Below, piece by piece: positions 1 to 9,259 of a DNA stretch of 13,582 nucleotides. Source of the DNA: Methanobacterium sp. (GTDB taxonomy: Archaea; Methanobacteriota; Methanobacteria; Methanobacteriales; Methanobacteriaceae); NCBI GenBank assembly GCA_020855015.1, contig JAHKLP010000070.1, positions 1-13,582 of the forward strand. The letters run 5' to 3'. Positions within the stretch are counted from its first letter, which is position 1; every line of letters begins with the position of its first letter. The notes under the pieces are model-generated. The model searched no databases and was not told the DNA's origin. It was given only the letters and a program-made list of their open reading frames with translations. Made by a program: the position numbers and the translations under genes.

Positions 1-681
1 CTGGCGAACATTTCAGACATACATTTGGGGCAGTGGATTACACCCAAACATCTTGAGGGCGTTATAGATCTTCTTAATAAAGAAAAACCAGATTCTATTA
101 CCATAACGGGTGATTTCGTTTCATATATATTGGATGATGTTGCCCAGGATCTCGAAAATTCATTAAAAAGGTTAAAACCTAAAGAATCCACCATTGCAGT
201 CTTGGGGAACCATGATCACTGGTTAGGCGCTGATAAAATACGCGAAATATTGGATAGAAGTAATATAATCGATGTTAGTAATGACTTTTATACTATCTAT
301 CATGATGATGCTCCGCTACACATAGCCGGGGTGGATAGTGTGATGTTGGGGATGCATCGTCTGGATCTGGTTATGAAAAAACTTCCAGAAGAAGGTCCGG
401 CCATACTACTGGCTCATGAACCAGATTTTGCAGATATAAGCTCTAGTACTGGACGATTTAGTCTTCAAATATCTGGTCACTCTCATGGAGGACAGTTTCT
501 CATTCCAGGATTGGGTACATTTATTAGAGGACCTCATTTCCTTAAATATCCTGCTGGGAAATATATGGTGGGAGATATGATCCAGTATACAAGTAGAGGT
601 CTGGGAACTAATGTATTCTGGTTGAGGATCAACTGTGACCCTGAAATCACTATCTTTAAACTAAAATGTCCTGAAGGCTAA
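1..681 (+). CDS. YkuE/YaeI-like metallophosphoesterase, 5' end cut by the window
   Basis: The reading frame is open from base 1, so the start lies outside the window; 226 residues are visible. It belongs to the calcineurin-like metallophosphoesterase family, which hydrolyses phosphoester bonds with a two-metal centre. All the visible signature blocks are present: D-x-H at residues 6-8 of the fragment, GD at 37-38, GNHD at 69-72, a histidine in LLAHEPD (H139) and GHSHGGQ at 159-165. The C-terminal part, with KYPAGKY and TSRGLGT, resembles the YkuE/YaeI phosphodiesterases, many of which have an N-terminal membrane anchor; that part would be upstream and cannot be seen. A TTG at base 25 could be mistaken for a start, but it lies after the D-x-H metal motif and is not the true start. 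The next gene follows after about 20 bases on the same strand and is also a phosphodiesterase, so the two are probably co-transcribed. The substrate is unknown. Confidence 0.9.
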   Translation: MANISDIHLGQWITPKHLEGVIDLLNKEKPDSITITGDFVSYILDDVAQDLENSLKRLKPKESTIAVLGNHDHWLGADKIREILDRSNIIDVSNDFYTIYHDDAPLHIAGVDSVMLGMHRLDLVMKKLPEEGPAILLAHEPDFADISSSTGRFSLQISGHSHGGQFLIPGLGTFIRGPHFLKYPAGKYMVGDMIQYTSRGLGTNVFWLRINCDPEITIFKLKCPEG

Positions 682-701
682 TGTCTTGTTAAATACTCCA
701 T

Positions 702-2831
702 ATGGGGATAACTCAGATGGAAGATATGGAAAAATATGTCTTGGATTGGCAGGCTCATGTTAAGGACCGTTCCAGGTTCTACTGGTTAGGCCGTACACTG
801 GTTATGTGGATTGGAGGGTTTCTGGGTTTTATAATTATTGACTATTTATCAGTGGGTTTGCACTTTGATAATTTTTACACGGCTTTCTTTGCTGCAGGAT
901 TGGTTGGACTTTTAAATGCTTTATTCTGGCCTTTCCTGGCAAGAATTCTCCTGCCATTCATGGTCTTCACTGTGGGGATAGGAGCTCTCTTACTAAATGG
1001 TTTCCTAATATGGGTGGCAAGTGATTTTTTAGGCGGATTTACCATTGGAGGTCCAGCATTAATACTGACACCCATTGCAATGGCTGCTGTCACAGCATTC
1101 TTATCAGCTATTTTAACCATTGATGACGATGCCACATATTATAGGAGTGTTATCCGGAATGTTAAGAAAGGAAAGATTAAACTTAAAGGAAAAAATGGAG
1201 TTATATTTCTTGAAATAGATGGTCTTGCCCTCAATATATTAAATGAAGCGATTAATAAAGGTTATATGCCCACTCTCCAGAAATGGTTAGAGGATGGGAC
1301 TCATAAGGTCAGTGGGTGGGAAACTGATCTTTCAAGTCAGACCGGAGCTAGCCAGGCTGGTATACTGCATGGAAATAATCAGGATATTCCTGCATTTCGG
1401 TGGGTTGAAAAGGACAAAAATAATAAAATAATGGTTTCAACTGGATTATCTGATGCTCCCCTAATTGAAAAACGAATTTCTGATGGGAATGGGCTTCTAA
1501 AAAATAATGGGGCCAGCAGGAGTAACCTTTTTTCTGGTGATGCTGCTGATGTTATATTCACTTATAGTCAGCTTAAAAACCTGGAACGGTTTTACACACG
1601 TGCCTGGTATTATGTATATTCTAATCCATCTAATTTTGCCCGTATCCTTGCATTATTCTGTTGGGATGTTTTCCTGGACTTTGCATCTCAATTAGTACAC
1701 CTGATAAAGAATGTAAAACCCCGTATCAGACGAGGTTTGATTTATCCATTTGTAAGAGCTGGAGCCAATGTATTTTTACGAGAAGTAACAACTGCAGTTC
1801 TTATTGGTGATATGTTAGAGGGTGAAGTTGATGTTGCTTACGTAACATATCTCGGTTATGATGAAATAGCCCATCATTCGGGAGTTAGGGATTGGGATGC
1901 ATTTTATGCCCTTAAAAAATTGGATAGGCAATTTCATCGTTTGGAAAATGCTCAAAAATATGCGCCGCGTCCTTATCAACTAGTGGTGCAGTCTGATCAT
2001 GGGCAAACTAATGGCGCCACTTTCTTACAGAGGTATGGGTTGACCCTGGAGGACTTGGTCAGGGATTTAATGCCTCCAGAAACAATGATTTATAGTGAAC
2101 TTTCCTCTAATGAAGACCACTTTGGTCATGCTATTCAAAATCCAATTGAAGATAGTAAAAAGTATATAAAAGGTAAAGGTGAACTGGTGGCAGATGAAAG
2201 CAAGCATATTTTTGATAGAGCTGTAAAAAAGGTTGACGATACTCCCGTAATAAGAGGTAAAGTTTTGGATTACTTACAACGTTATAATATCAGTGAAATC
2301 TCTAAAAAAATACCATCTTCAGAAGACGCTCAGGTTATTGTACTTGCCTCAGGGAATCTTGGATTGATTTATCTCACCGAACACGTTGAAAGACTAACTT
2401 TTGAAGAAATAAAAACTCTTTATCCAGATTTAATCCCTGGTCTGGTTCAACATGAGGGAGTGGGATTTATAATGGTCAGATCTCGTGAGTTCGGGCCAAT
2501 GGCAATGGGGGGTGAAGGAATACACTATCTTAAGGACGGCACAATTGAAGGTGAAGACATATTAACTCCTTTCGGACCAAGAGCCCCCAGACATCTTTCA
2601 CGGACTGATAGTTTTAAATATGCTCCTGATATTCTGGTAAACAGTTTTTACGATCCGGTAACTAATGAAGTTGCTGCTTTTGAGGAGTTAGTTGGTAGTC
2701 ATGGTGGTTTAGGTGGTGAACAAACCCAACCGTTCATTTTATACCCTTCTGATTGGAACATGGGCTCTGAAGAGATTATCGGTGCAGAAAATTTATATAA
2801 AGTGCTCAAAAATCAGTTAAACAAACTATAA
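702..2831 (+). CDS. Membrane-anchored phosphodiesterase: holin-IV-like four-helix domain fused to an alkaline-phosphatase-superfamily domain
   Basis: This 709-residue protein has two parts. Residues about 32-140 form roughly four hydrophobic helices resembling the Phage_holin_4_2 (superfamily IV holin) membrane domain. Residues about 163-700 are a type I phosphodiesterase/nucleotide pyrophosphatase domain of the alkaline phosphatase superfamily. The expected metal and nucleophile residues can all be placed: D173 (LEIDG), T214 (SSQTGAS, nucleophile), D387 and H391 (YDEIAHH), D432 and H433 (SDHG) and H667 (GSHGG). An active two-metal phosphodiesterase is therefore likely, tethered to the cytoplasmic membrane; which side the domain faces is not clear. 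Start choice is uncertain: ATG at 702 has no Shine-Dalgarno, ATG at 717 has GGGG nine bases upstream, and ATG at 726 is also in frame. Residue numbers here use 702. The holin-like part is probably not evidence of phage origin, since such domains also occur in ordinary membrane proteins. The substrate could be a nucleotide, lipid-linked sugar phosphate or envelope polymer; nothing here decides. Confidence 0.87.
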   Translation: MGITQMEDMEKYVLDWQAHVKDRSRFYWLGRTLVMWIGGFLGFIIIDYLSVGLHFDNFYTAFFAAGLVGLLNALFWPFLARILLPFMVFTVGIGALLLNGFLIWVASDFLGGFTIGGPALILTPIAMAAVTAFLSAILTIDDDATYYRSVIRNVKKGKIKLKGKNGVIFLEIDGLALNILNEAINKGYMPTLQKWLEDGTHKVSGWETDLSSQTGASQAGILHGNNQDIPAFRWVEKDKNNKIMVSTGLSDAPLIEKRISDGNGLLKNNGASRSNLFSGDAADVIFTYSQLKNLERFYTRAWYYVYSNPSNFARILALFCWDVFLDFASQLVHLIKNVKPRIRRGLIYPFVRAGANVFLREVTTAVLIGDMLEGEVDVAYVTYLGYDEIAHHSGVRDWDAFYALKKLDRQFHRLENAQKYAPRPYQLVVQSDHGQTNGATFLQRYGLTLEDLVRDLMPPETMIYSELSSNEDHFGHAIQNPIEDSKKYIKGKGELVADESKHIFDRAVKKVDDTPVIRGKVLDYLQRYNISEISKKIPSSEDAQVIVLASGNLGLIYLTEHVERLTFEEIKTLYPDLIPGLVQHEGVGFIMVRSREFGPMAMGGEGIHYLKDGTIEGEDILTPFGPRAPRHLSRTDSFKYAPDILVNSFYDPVTNEVAAFEELVGSHGGLGGEQTQPFILYPSDWNMGSEEIIGAENLYKVLKNQLNKL

Positions 2832-2848
2832 TTATTATTAATATCAGG

Positions 2849-2854
2849 TTTTTT
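2849..2854 (+). terminator. Oligo-T terminator after the phosphodiesterase gene
   Basis: A run of six T lies 18 bases after the stop codon, with no strong hairpin before it. Archaeal RNA polymerase can terminate at oligo-T tracts alone. The tract lies between convergent genes, where a stop signal would be expected. Confidence 0.4.
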
Positions 2855-2952
2855 CGAATATAAATAAAGCTTATAATTTATATTATAAAAATCAATTACA
2901 TTAAATTAGAGAATTAAAACAAGAATAGAAAGAAATAAAGAATGAATGGGAA

Positions 2953-3222
<270 letters not shown>

Positions 3223-3340
3223 TATTAGTTCTCCTATTTTTTGGGTTAATAATTATTCATGAATCTAATTATGGTATTTGTCAGAAAATCATTTATTTAA
3301 CTAATTTTCATTTAATCCAGATATCTTCAAACTCTAAAAT

Positions 3341-3374
3341 TAAAAAATGTGAAAATAGAAGTTATATTTCACAT
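3341..3374 (-). terminator. Hairpin plus T-run terminator after tfb
   Basis: Bases 3347-3354 (ATGTGAAA) and 3367-3374 (TTTCACAT) form a perfect 8-base inverted repeat with a 12-base loop. Read on the minus strand, the stem is followed at once by a T-run (complement of A3342-A3347). It begins about 20 bases after the tfb stop codon, as expected for a terminator. The stem is AT-rich, so the T-run may matter more than the hairpin. Confidence 0.6.
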
Positions 3375-3395
3375 AATATTTATTTTAATGATTTA

Positions 3396-4331
<936 letters not shown>

Positions 4332-4384
4332 CTGTTCTTTTCCCGAAACTTCAGTCTTTTTAGTCATTTCAGGAACGTTTTCAA

Positions 4385-4660
4385 CTAATTTTTCTTTCGT
4401 TTCCGTCGCCCCCATTTCTTCTTGGCTTGTTTAGGTACATAAAGACTATCTCCAACTCGATTTTCAAACTTTTTAGAATTTCTTGCATGGATCTTTACTG
4501 AGATGTAGGGATCCTTAGTTGGTCCGAAAACGTCGTGAATAAAACCTACTTTCTTTTTACGAGAGTTAAAAACAGACAACCCCAATGCAGGGGTTTGATT
4601 TGATCGGAGTATAATTCGCCCTCGGTTAGACAGATGCAGTATATTCCCAAGTTTCTTCAT
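4385..4660 (-). CDS. gar1: Gar1, H/ACA ribonucleoprotein subunit
   Basis: Gar1 is a core protein of the H/ACA RNP, which converts specific uridines in rRNA to pseudouridine; it contacts the catalytic subunit Cbf5 and helps substrate loading and release. The 91-residue protein is the short archaeal form. It has the family's beta-barrel core, with VGFIHDVFGPTKDPY at residues 38-52, and ends in a strongly basic tail (about 77-90, nearly all K/R) as in many RNA-binding ribosome-biogenesis proteins. Unlike eukaryotic Gar1 it has no glycine-arginine-rich domains, as expected. No Shine-Dalgarno precedes the ATG, whereas TATA-like boxes lie close upstream, so the mRNA may be leaderless or nearly so. 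It is first in an apparent two-gene unit with tfb, linking RNA modification to transcription machinery. Confidence 0.93.
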   Translation of the reverse strand: MKKLGNILHLSNRGRIILRSNQTPALGLSVFNSRKKKVGFIHDVFGPTKDPYISVKIHARNSKKFENRVGDSLYVPKQAKKKWGRRKRKKN

Positions 4661-4676
4661 GCACTAAAACCGAAAA

Positions 4677-4715
4677 TCTTATATACTAATATCTACCCGG
4701 AACTAGTATATAAAT
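4677..4715 (-). promoter_or_regulatory. Candidate TATA boxes for gar1-tfb
   Basis: Read on the minus strand there are two TATA-like boxes: ATTTATATA at 4715-4707 and GTATATAA at 4686-4679. The first would start transcription near 4685, giving a leader of about 25 bases. The second, centred about 22 bases upstream of the gar1 ATG, would give an almost leaderless mRNA, consistent with the missing Shine-Dalgarno. Sequence alone does not show which is used. Confidence 0.45.
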
Positions 4716-4731
4716 ATTTCGATAGATTTAT

Positions 4732-4737
4732 AAAAAA
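4732..4737 (-). terminator. Oligo-T terminator after the UPF0104 gene
   Basis: Six A on the plus strand (six T on the minus strand) lie about 40 bases after the stop codon of the upstream membrane-protein gene and before the gar1 promoter. This fits an archaeal oligo-T terminator separating the two units. No supporting hairpin was seen. Confidence 0.35.
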
Positions 4738-4775
4738 GATCACTAAATGCTTTATATATTACACCAATTAATGAA

Positions 4776-5846
4776 CTATGAATCGGATGATGTAACTTTA
4801 AAACTTCTATTTTTAACTTTGCGCCCAATATAGAGAGCCGCAATAGCACCAATTATAGTGGGAATAACATAACTAGCCAAACGATCTATTAGACTGGCAG
4901 CCATTACCACATCTGCTGAAACTCCCACCACTGCAAAAAGACCAATAAGCGTAGCTTCTCTTATTCCCCATGCACCTGGAAGTAGAGGCAGGAGAGAAAT
5001 CAGAATTCCAATGGTGTATATAATCACCAATGGGATCAGTGGTGGATAAACACCCATAGATCCAAAGCAAACATACATCCTTAACATATCCAAACCCCAC
5101 ATTGCAAAGGATAGAATAAAAGCAAATAAAAATACCTTACGGTCTTTTAGTGCAGTAAGGAATCCTGTAGAAAAACGATTTATATAAAATATTATTTTTT
5201 CTCGTATTTCACTAAAGGATATTTCCTTTCTTGTAAAGCGGATTGCAGTAGGATAAATGGATTTAGCAATAGAGATAATAATCCTTTGGGTGATCTCTTT
5301 TCGTAGACCAGCATAGATGAGTATGCCAAATAATAATATAGACACGATGATCATGGCAACGACTAATATCTGAGTTAAAGGAGGTATTCTCCAGCTAAGC
5401 ACAAATAAGGCTGCAATGATTGATATGAGGACAAATGGGAGAAATTCAAAAACCCGATCAGCTGTAGATGTTGCAAATCCTATTTCAAATGGTGTATCTT
5501 CAACTTCCTTTAAAAGATAAGCTCGGAGAGGTTCACCACCTGCTGCGCTAGGCGTTACATTATTTCCAAAAAGGCTGGCAAAGAGCATTATTGTCAGTGT
5601 GCTAAATTTGGGCGATTTATCAACCACATCTATGATCATCTTCCACCGGGCAGCCCAAACCACATTTATACCCAATTCCAGTATTAGATTAAAGAGAACC
5701 CATTCCCATTTAGCTTTTTCCAATGCATTAAATACATCGTCGAATCCAATAATAAAAGTTATGGAGAAGATTAAAAAAGCAGCCAATGCAAAGGTGACTA
5801 ATATTTTCCATTTGTGCTTTCTGATTACTTCGTAAGTATCTTGCAT
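4776..5846 (-). CDS. UPF0104 / lysylphosphatidylglycerol-synthase-type integral membrane protein
   Basis: This 356-residue protein has about eight hydrophobic segments. It belongs to the UPF0104 family, related to the membrane (flippase-like) half of bacterial MprF/LPG synthase. Diagnostic blocks are GNNVTPSAAGGEPLRAYLL at residues 94-112 and LPGAWGIREA at 289-298. There is no soluble aminoacyl-transferase domain, so the aminoacyl-lipid synthase activity of full-length MprF should not be assumed; lipid or polyprenyl-linked substrate translocation is only a possibility. The start at 5846 is supported by GAGGT on the minus strand about six bases upstream. The gene is preceded by a 154-base gap from the RraA-like gene and followed by a T-run, so it is probably monocistronic. 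The N-terminus is basic (about residues 9-14) before the first helix, suggesting it lies in the cytoplasm. Confidence 0.85.
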   Translation of the reverse strand: MQDTYEVIRKHKWKILVTFALAAFLIFSITFIIGFDDVFNALEKAKWEWVLFNLILELGINVVWAARWKMIIDVVDKSPKFSTLTIMLFASLFGNNVTPSAAGGEPLRAYLLKEVEDTPFEIGFATSTADRVFEFLPFVLISIIAALFVLSWRIPPLTQILVVAMIIVSILLFGILIYAGLRKEITQRIIISIAKSIYPTAIRFTRKEISFSEIREKIIFYINRFSTGFLTALKDRKVFLFAFILSFAMWGLDMLRMYVCFGSMGVYPPLIPLVIIYTIGILISLLPLLPGAWGIREATLIGLFAVVGVSADVVMAASLIDRLASYVIPTIIGAIAALYIGRKVKNRSFKVTSSDS

Positions 5847-5945
5847 TAAGTACCTCTAACTACTATTTCCTAAATAAAATATTATTCCACGGACCTTCTA
5901 AATATGGTTAAAGTATCTAATAAATCGATAGTAAATGGTAAACTT

Positions 5946-5951
5946 AAAAAA
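5946..5951 (-). terminator. Oligo-T tract after the DUF211-rraA-like unit
   Basis: Six T on the minus strand lie about 50 bases after the stop codon of the RraA-like gene. A TATA-like CTTATAAA (minus strand, 5964-5957) lies between that stop codon and the T-run, and could belong to the next gene. The tract is a plausible terminator, but it sits after a possible promoter, so its role is uncertain. Confidence 0.25.
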
Positions 5952-6000
5952 TCGGATTTATAAGGTTTAAAATATCATATATTCTTTAATATTAACAACT

Positions 6001-6678
6001 TTAAATGCCTAAAATATGGGATAAAGATTCCCCTTCTTCTAATTGGCGGAGTATTTTGTCTTCATTCTTTTTAATTTGTATTGCATCATGGATTATTTTA
6101 TCAACAAGTTCTTCAGCAACGACAACTACTCCACAATCATCACCAAAAATCCAGTCACCTGGTTTAACTTCTAACTCACCACATTCAAGGGCAAGATCAG
6201 TTTCTCCTTTAGCTCTTGGTTCTCCGGCGTTGGGAACCACAGCACGTGAAAAAACAGGATAATTAAGACTGCAAACAGCGTCAATGTCTCGCATGGCCCC
6301 AAAAATCACTGTAGCTTGAAGACCTTTTTTCTGTGCATATGTACTGAATATTTCACCCCAAACTGCAAAATCATCCCCATCAGAGCTTATGAAAATAATT
6401 TCATCTTTTTTAGCATTTTCAATGGCCTTAAGTGGAGTTCCCCAATCTTTTTGTTGAGTTTTAACAGTAACAACCCTACCGCTGATCCTTAATTTTTTTT
6501 TCATGGGTTTAATTTTGGGAATAACTCCACTTTTTCCTGTCAGATTTTTCAAAGCATCTGAGATTTGAGAAGTGGTTAAATCAAAACTTTTTGTTTTTAA
6601 ATCAATTTCATGGTCAATTTTTTTTGACGTAAATTGTTCTAATAATGAATCCGGGGATAATCTCACTTTTTTGGCCAT
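6001..6678 (-). CDS. RraA-like/HMG-aldolase-family protein (often misnamed demethylmenaquinone methyltransferase)
   Basis: From the ATG at 6678 this protein has 225 residues, with an RraA-like fold. Family landmarks are WGE at 107-109, the anion-binding GAMRD at 127-131 followed by ID, and GDDCGVVVV at 179-187. The Arg-Asp pair is the catalytic or ligand-binding signature of HMG/CHA-type aldolases; bacterial RraA instead inhibits RNase E. Neither role can be assigned here: methanogens have no menaquinone, and no RNase E was seen. The usual GGG before RD is replaced by GAM. Residues 1-50 are an extra charged N-terminal segment. The start at 6678 is preferred because it is an ATG with AGGACTGAT upstream; an upstream TTG at 6711 is in frame but would overlap the DUF211 gene. 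The DUF211 stop codon is only four bases away, so the two genes are almost certainly co-transcribed. Some archaeal relatives are fused to hexulose-phosphate synthase; this one is not. Confidence 0.8.
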   Translation of the reverse strand: MAKKVRLSPDSLLEQFTSKKIDHEIDLKTKSFDLTTSQISDALKNLTGKSGVIPKIKPMKKKLRISGRVVTVKTQQKDWGTPLKAIENAKKDEIIFISSDGDDFAVWGEIFSTYAQKKGLQATVIFGAMRDIDAVCSLNYPVFSRAVVPNAGEPRAKGETDLALECGELEVKPGDWIFGDDCGVVVVAEELVDKIIHDAIQIKKNEDKILRQLEEGESLSHILGI

Positions 6679-6682
6679 AAAA

Positions 6683-6973
6683 TCAGTCCTGTGGAGTGGT
6701 AACTTCTTCAACCATGGTTCTACCAGCTACAACTTCATCAACACTGTGTATGGATCCTCCATACTGCTCAATAGCCTTACTTATTTCTTCAAAGTTTAAA
6801 TCGTTACCTTGCATAGTAACTTTAATGTTCTCGGTTTCCTTGTCAATTTCCATTAGGGTAATATTGACTCCTTCCACACCACTTACTTCGCTTAAAAATT
6901 TAGCAAAATAGGGTAAAGTCGGTTCATGTGGTTTTAAAATGTCTAGAACTATTCTAATAAGACCTTTTGCCAA
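6683..6973 (-). CDS. DUF211 family protein, TTG start
   Basis: The 96-residue product carries the hallmark DUF211 sequences RIVLDILKPHEP (7-18), GVEGVNITLMEID (32-44) and GGSIHSVDEVVAG (72-84). Members are small, soluble archaeal proteins predicted to have a ferredoxin-like fold; their function is unknown. The start is TTG at 6973, preceded by a strong GGAGG (plus strand CCTCC, 6982-6986) with eight bases of spacing, and it gives MAKGLIRIVLDILK. A TTG at 6988 is also in frame but precedes the Shine-Dalgarno itself, so it is not the start. The gene leads a two-gene unit with the RraA-like gene (four-base gap), which suggests a shared role. The acidic/histidine-containing SIHSVDE segment could bind metal, but this is speculative. 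Confidence 0.87.
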   Translation of the reverse strand: MAKGLIRIVLDILKPHEPTLPYFAKFLSEVSGVEGVNITLMEIDKETENIKVTMQGNDLNFEEISKAIEQYGGSIHSVDEVVAGRTMVEEVTTPQD

Positions 6974-7031
6974 TTTCAGGCCCTCCAATAAATCATTATC
7001 TGTATTTTATTTCACCTTTATGTATAACTAT

Positions 7032-7039
7032 TATATAAA
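7032..7039 (-). promoter_or_regulatory. Candidate TATA box for DUF211-rraA-like unit
   Basis: Read on the minus strand, the sequence is TTTATATAA. Initiation about 25 bases downstream, near 7011, would leave a leader of roughly 38 bases containing the GGAGG that precedes the TTG start. Spacing and sequence fit archaeal promoters. Confidence 0.5.
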
Positions 7040-7227
7040 TTCTTTATTAACGATGTTATAAAACTATATGCCAACAGGGAACACTGTAAAATAATGAAGA
7101 TATATAAAGAAGCATTTTAACTCATCTTAACTTCTTTGCATCCCTAATAAAATTTTTATTAATCATTATATTATTTGGTGTGTTTTAAACAATTTTAGTG
7201 GAAAAGAAGTATGCTTAATAACTTCAA

Positions 7228-7236
7228 TTTTATATA
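7228..7236 (+). promoter_or_regulatory. Candidate TATA box for the Toprim-dnaG unit
   Basis: TTTTATATA is a close match to the archaeal box A. Initiation would fall near 7257, downstream of the ATG at 7244. This is the main reason to reject that ATG as the start of the Toprim gene and prefer the one at 7295. Confidence 0.5.
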
Positions 7237-7294
7237 GGAGATAATGTATAATATTTTAACAGATACTTATTTAGCACCATCAAAAGGGCTTATC

Positions 7295-7734
<440 letters not shown>

Positions 7735-7789
7735 CTTCAGGCTGCATGTATTGATAGCCTCATTTTATCAGTAGTATCTATACATTGAT

Positions 7790-7794
7790 GGAGG
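7790..7794 (+). promoter_or_regulatory. Strong Shine-Dalgarno of dnaG
   Basis: GGAGG lies seven bases before ATG 7802 and fixes the dnaG start. It is one of the strongest ribosome-binding sites in the window. Confidence 0.7.
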
Positions 7795-7801
7795 CCCAAA
7801 T

Positions 7802-8968
<1,167 letters not shown>

Positions 8969-9259
8969 TCCTTTAATATGGTTTTATGGTAACAAATATT
9001 TTGGAATTAGTTCAATACGGCCGATCCATAAATAACTACGGGATTGGCTAGTTGATTTTTTTTAGTATTGACAATATATTTACAAATTTTTAACTTACTA
9101 TTTTTTTTTAATCTACTTTCAAAGTCTTTATTAGAAGAATCATGCTATTTACTAATATTAAGTTGATAAATGGAAAGATTTAATTATTCTATAGGAAATA
9201 TTCATATATACAAAGCCTAAATTTGTTTTAGAAATATTAAAAAATTTATTATTGATAAT
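8969..9259. other. AT-rich intergenic region between dnaG and xerA
   Basis: The first part holds the dnaG terminator (9019-9063). A second T-rich stretch lies near 9102-9109. A TATA-like CATATATA at 9203-9210 could serve xerA, with a leader of about 25-30 bases and no Shine-Dalgarno. An in-frame ATG at 9143 gives only 13 residues, without a ribosome-binding site. I saw no clear dif-like site with 11-base arms. Confidence 0.5.
9019..9063 (+). terminator. Hairpin plus T8 terminator after dnaG
   Basis: GCCGATCC (9020-9027) pairs with GGATTGGC (9041-9048) through eight pairs including one G-U, with a 13-base loop; a further G-U pair is possible at 9019/9049. A run of eight T (9056-9063) follows. 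A competing five-base stem, AACTA (9034-9038) with TAGTT (9049-9053), cannot form together with the first. The combination of a GC-containing stem and a long T-run makes this the best terminator in the window. Confidence 0.65.

Larger units (their letters stand above)
6974..7294. other. Divergent intergenic promoter region
   Basis: This 321-base AT-rich gap separates the minus-strand DUF211 unit from the plus-strand Toprim-dnaG unit and holds promoters for both. It also contains a 17-base near-perfect palindrome, TAATAAAA-T-TTTTATTA at 7145-7161, and a further TATA-like sequence, ATATATAAAG, at about 7099-7108. No RNA gene or convincing small reading frame was seen. The palindrome could be a regulator site or a by-product of AT richness. 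Confidence 0.6.

Noticed and set aside
875..1135. Open frame on the minus strand inside the large phosphodiesterase gene
   Set aside because: It lies wholly in a gene with an intact catalytic set; basic, low-complexity translation without recognised motifs or a ribosome-binding site.
702..1140. Holin-like domain as a sign of a prophage
   Set aside because: It is fused to an enzyme domain and no phage structural, lysis or replication gene is present; such four-helix domains occur in cellular proteins.
7244..7294. Upstream ATG extension of the Toprim gene
   Set aside because: The best TATA box (7228-7236) would start transcription after this ATG, and its AGGAG is too close.
9143..9184. 13-codon frame between dnaG and xerA
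   Set aside because: No Shine-Dalgarno and low-complexity composition; chance frame in AT-rich DNA.
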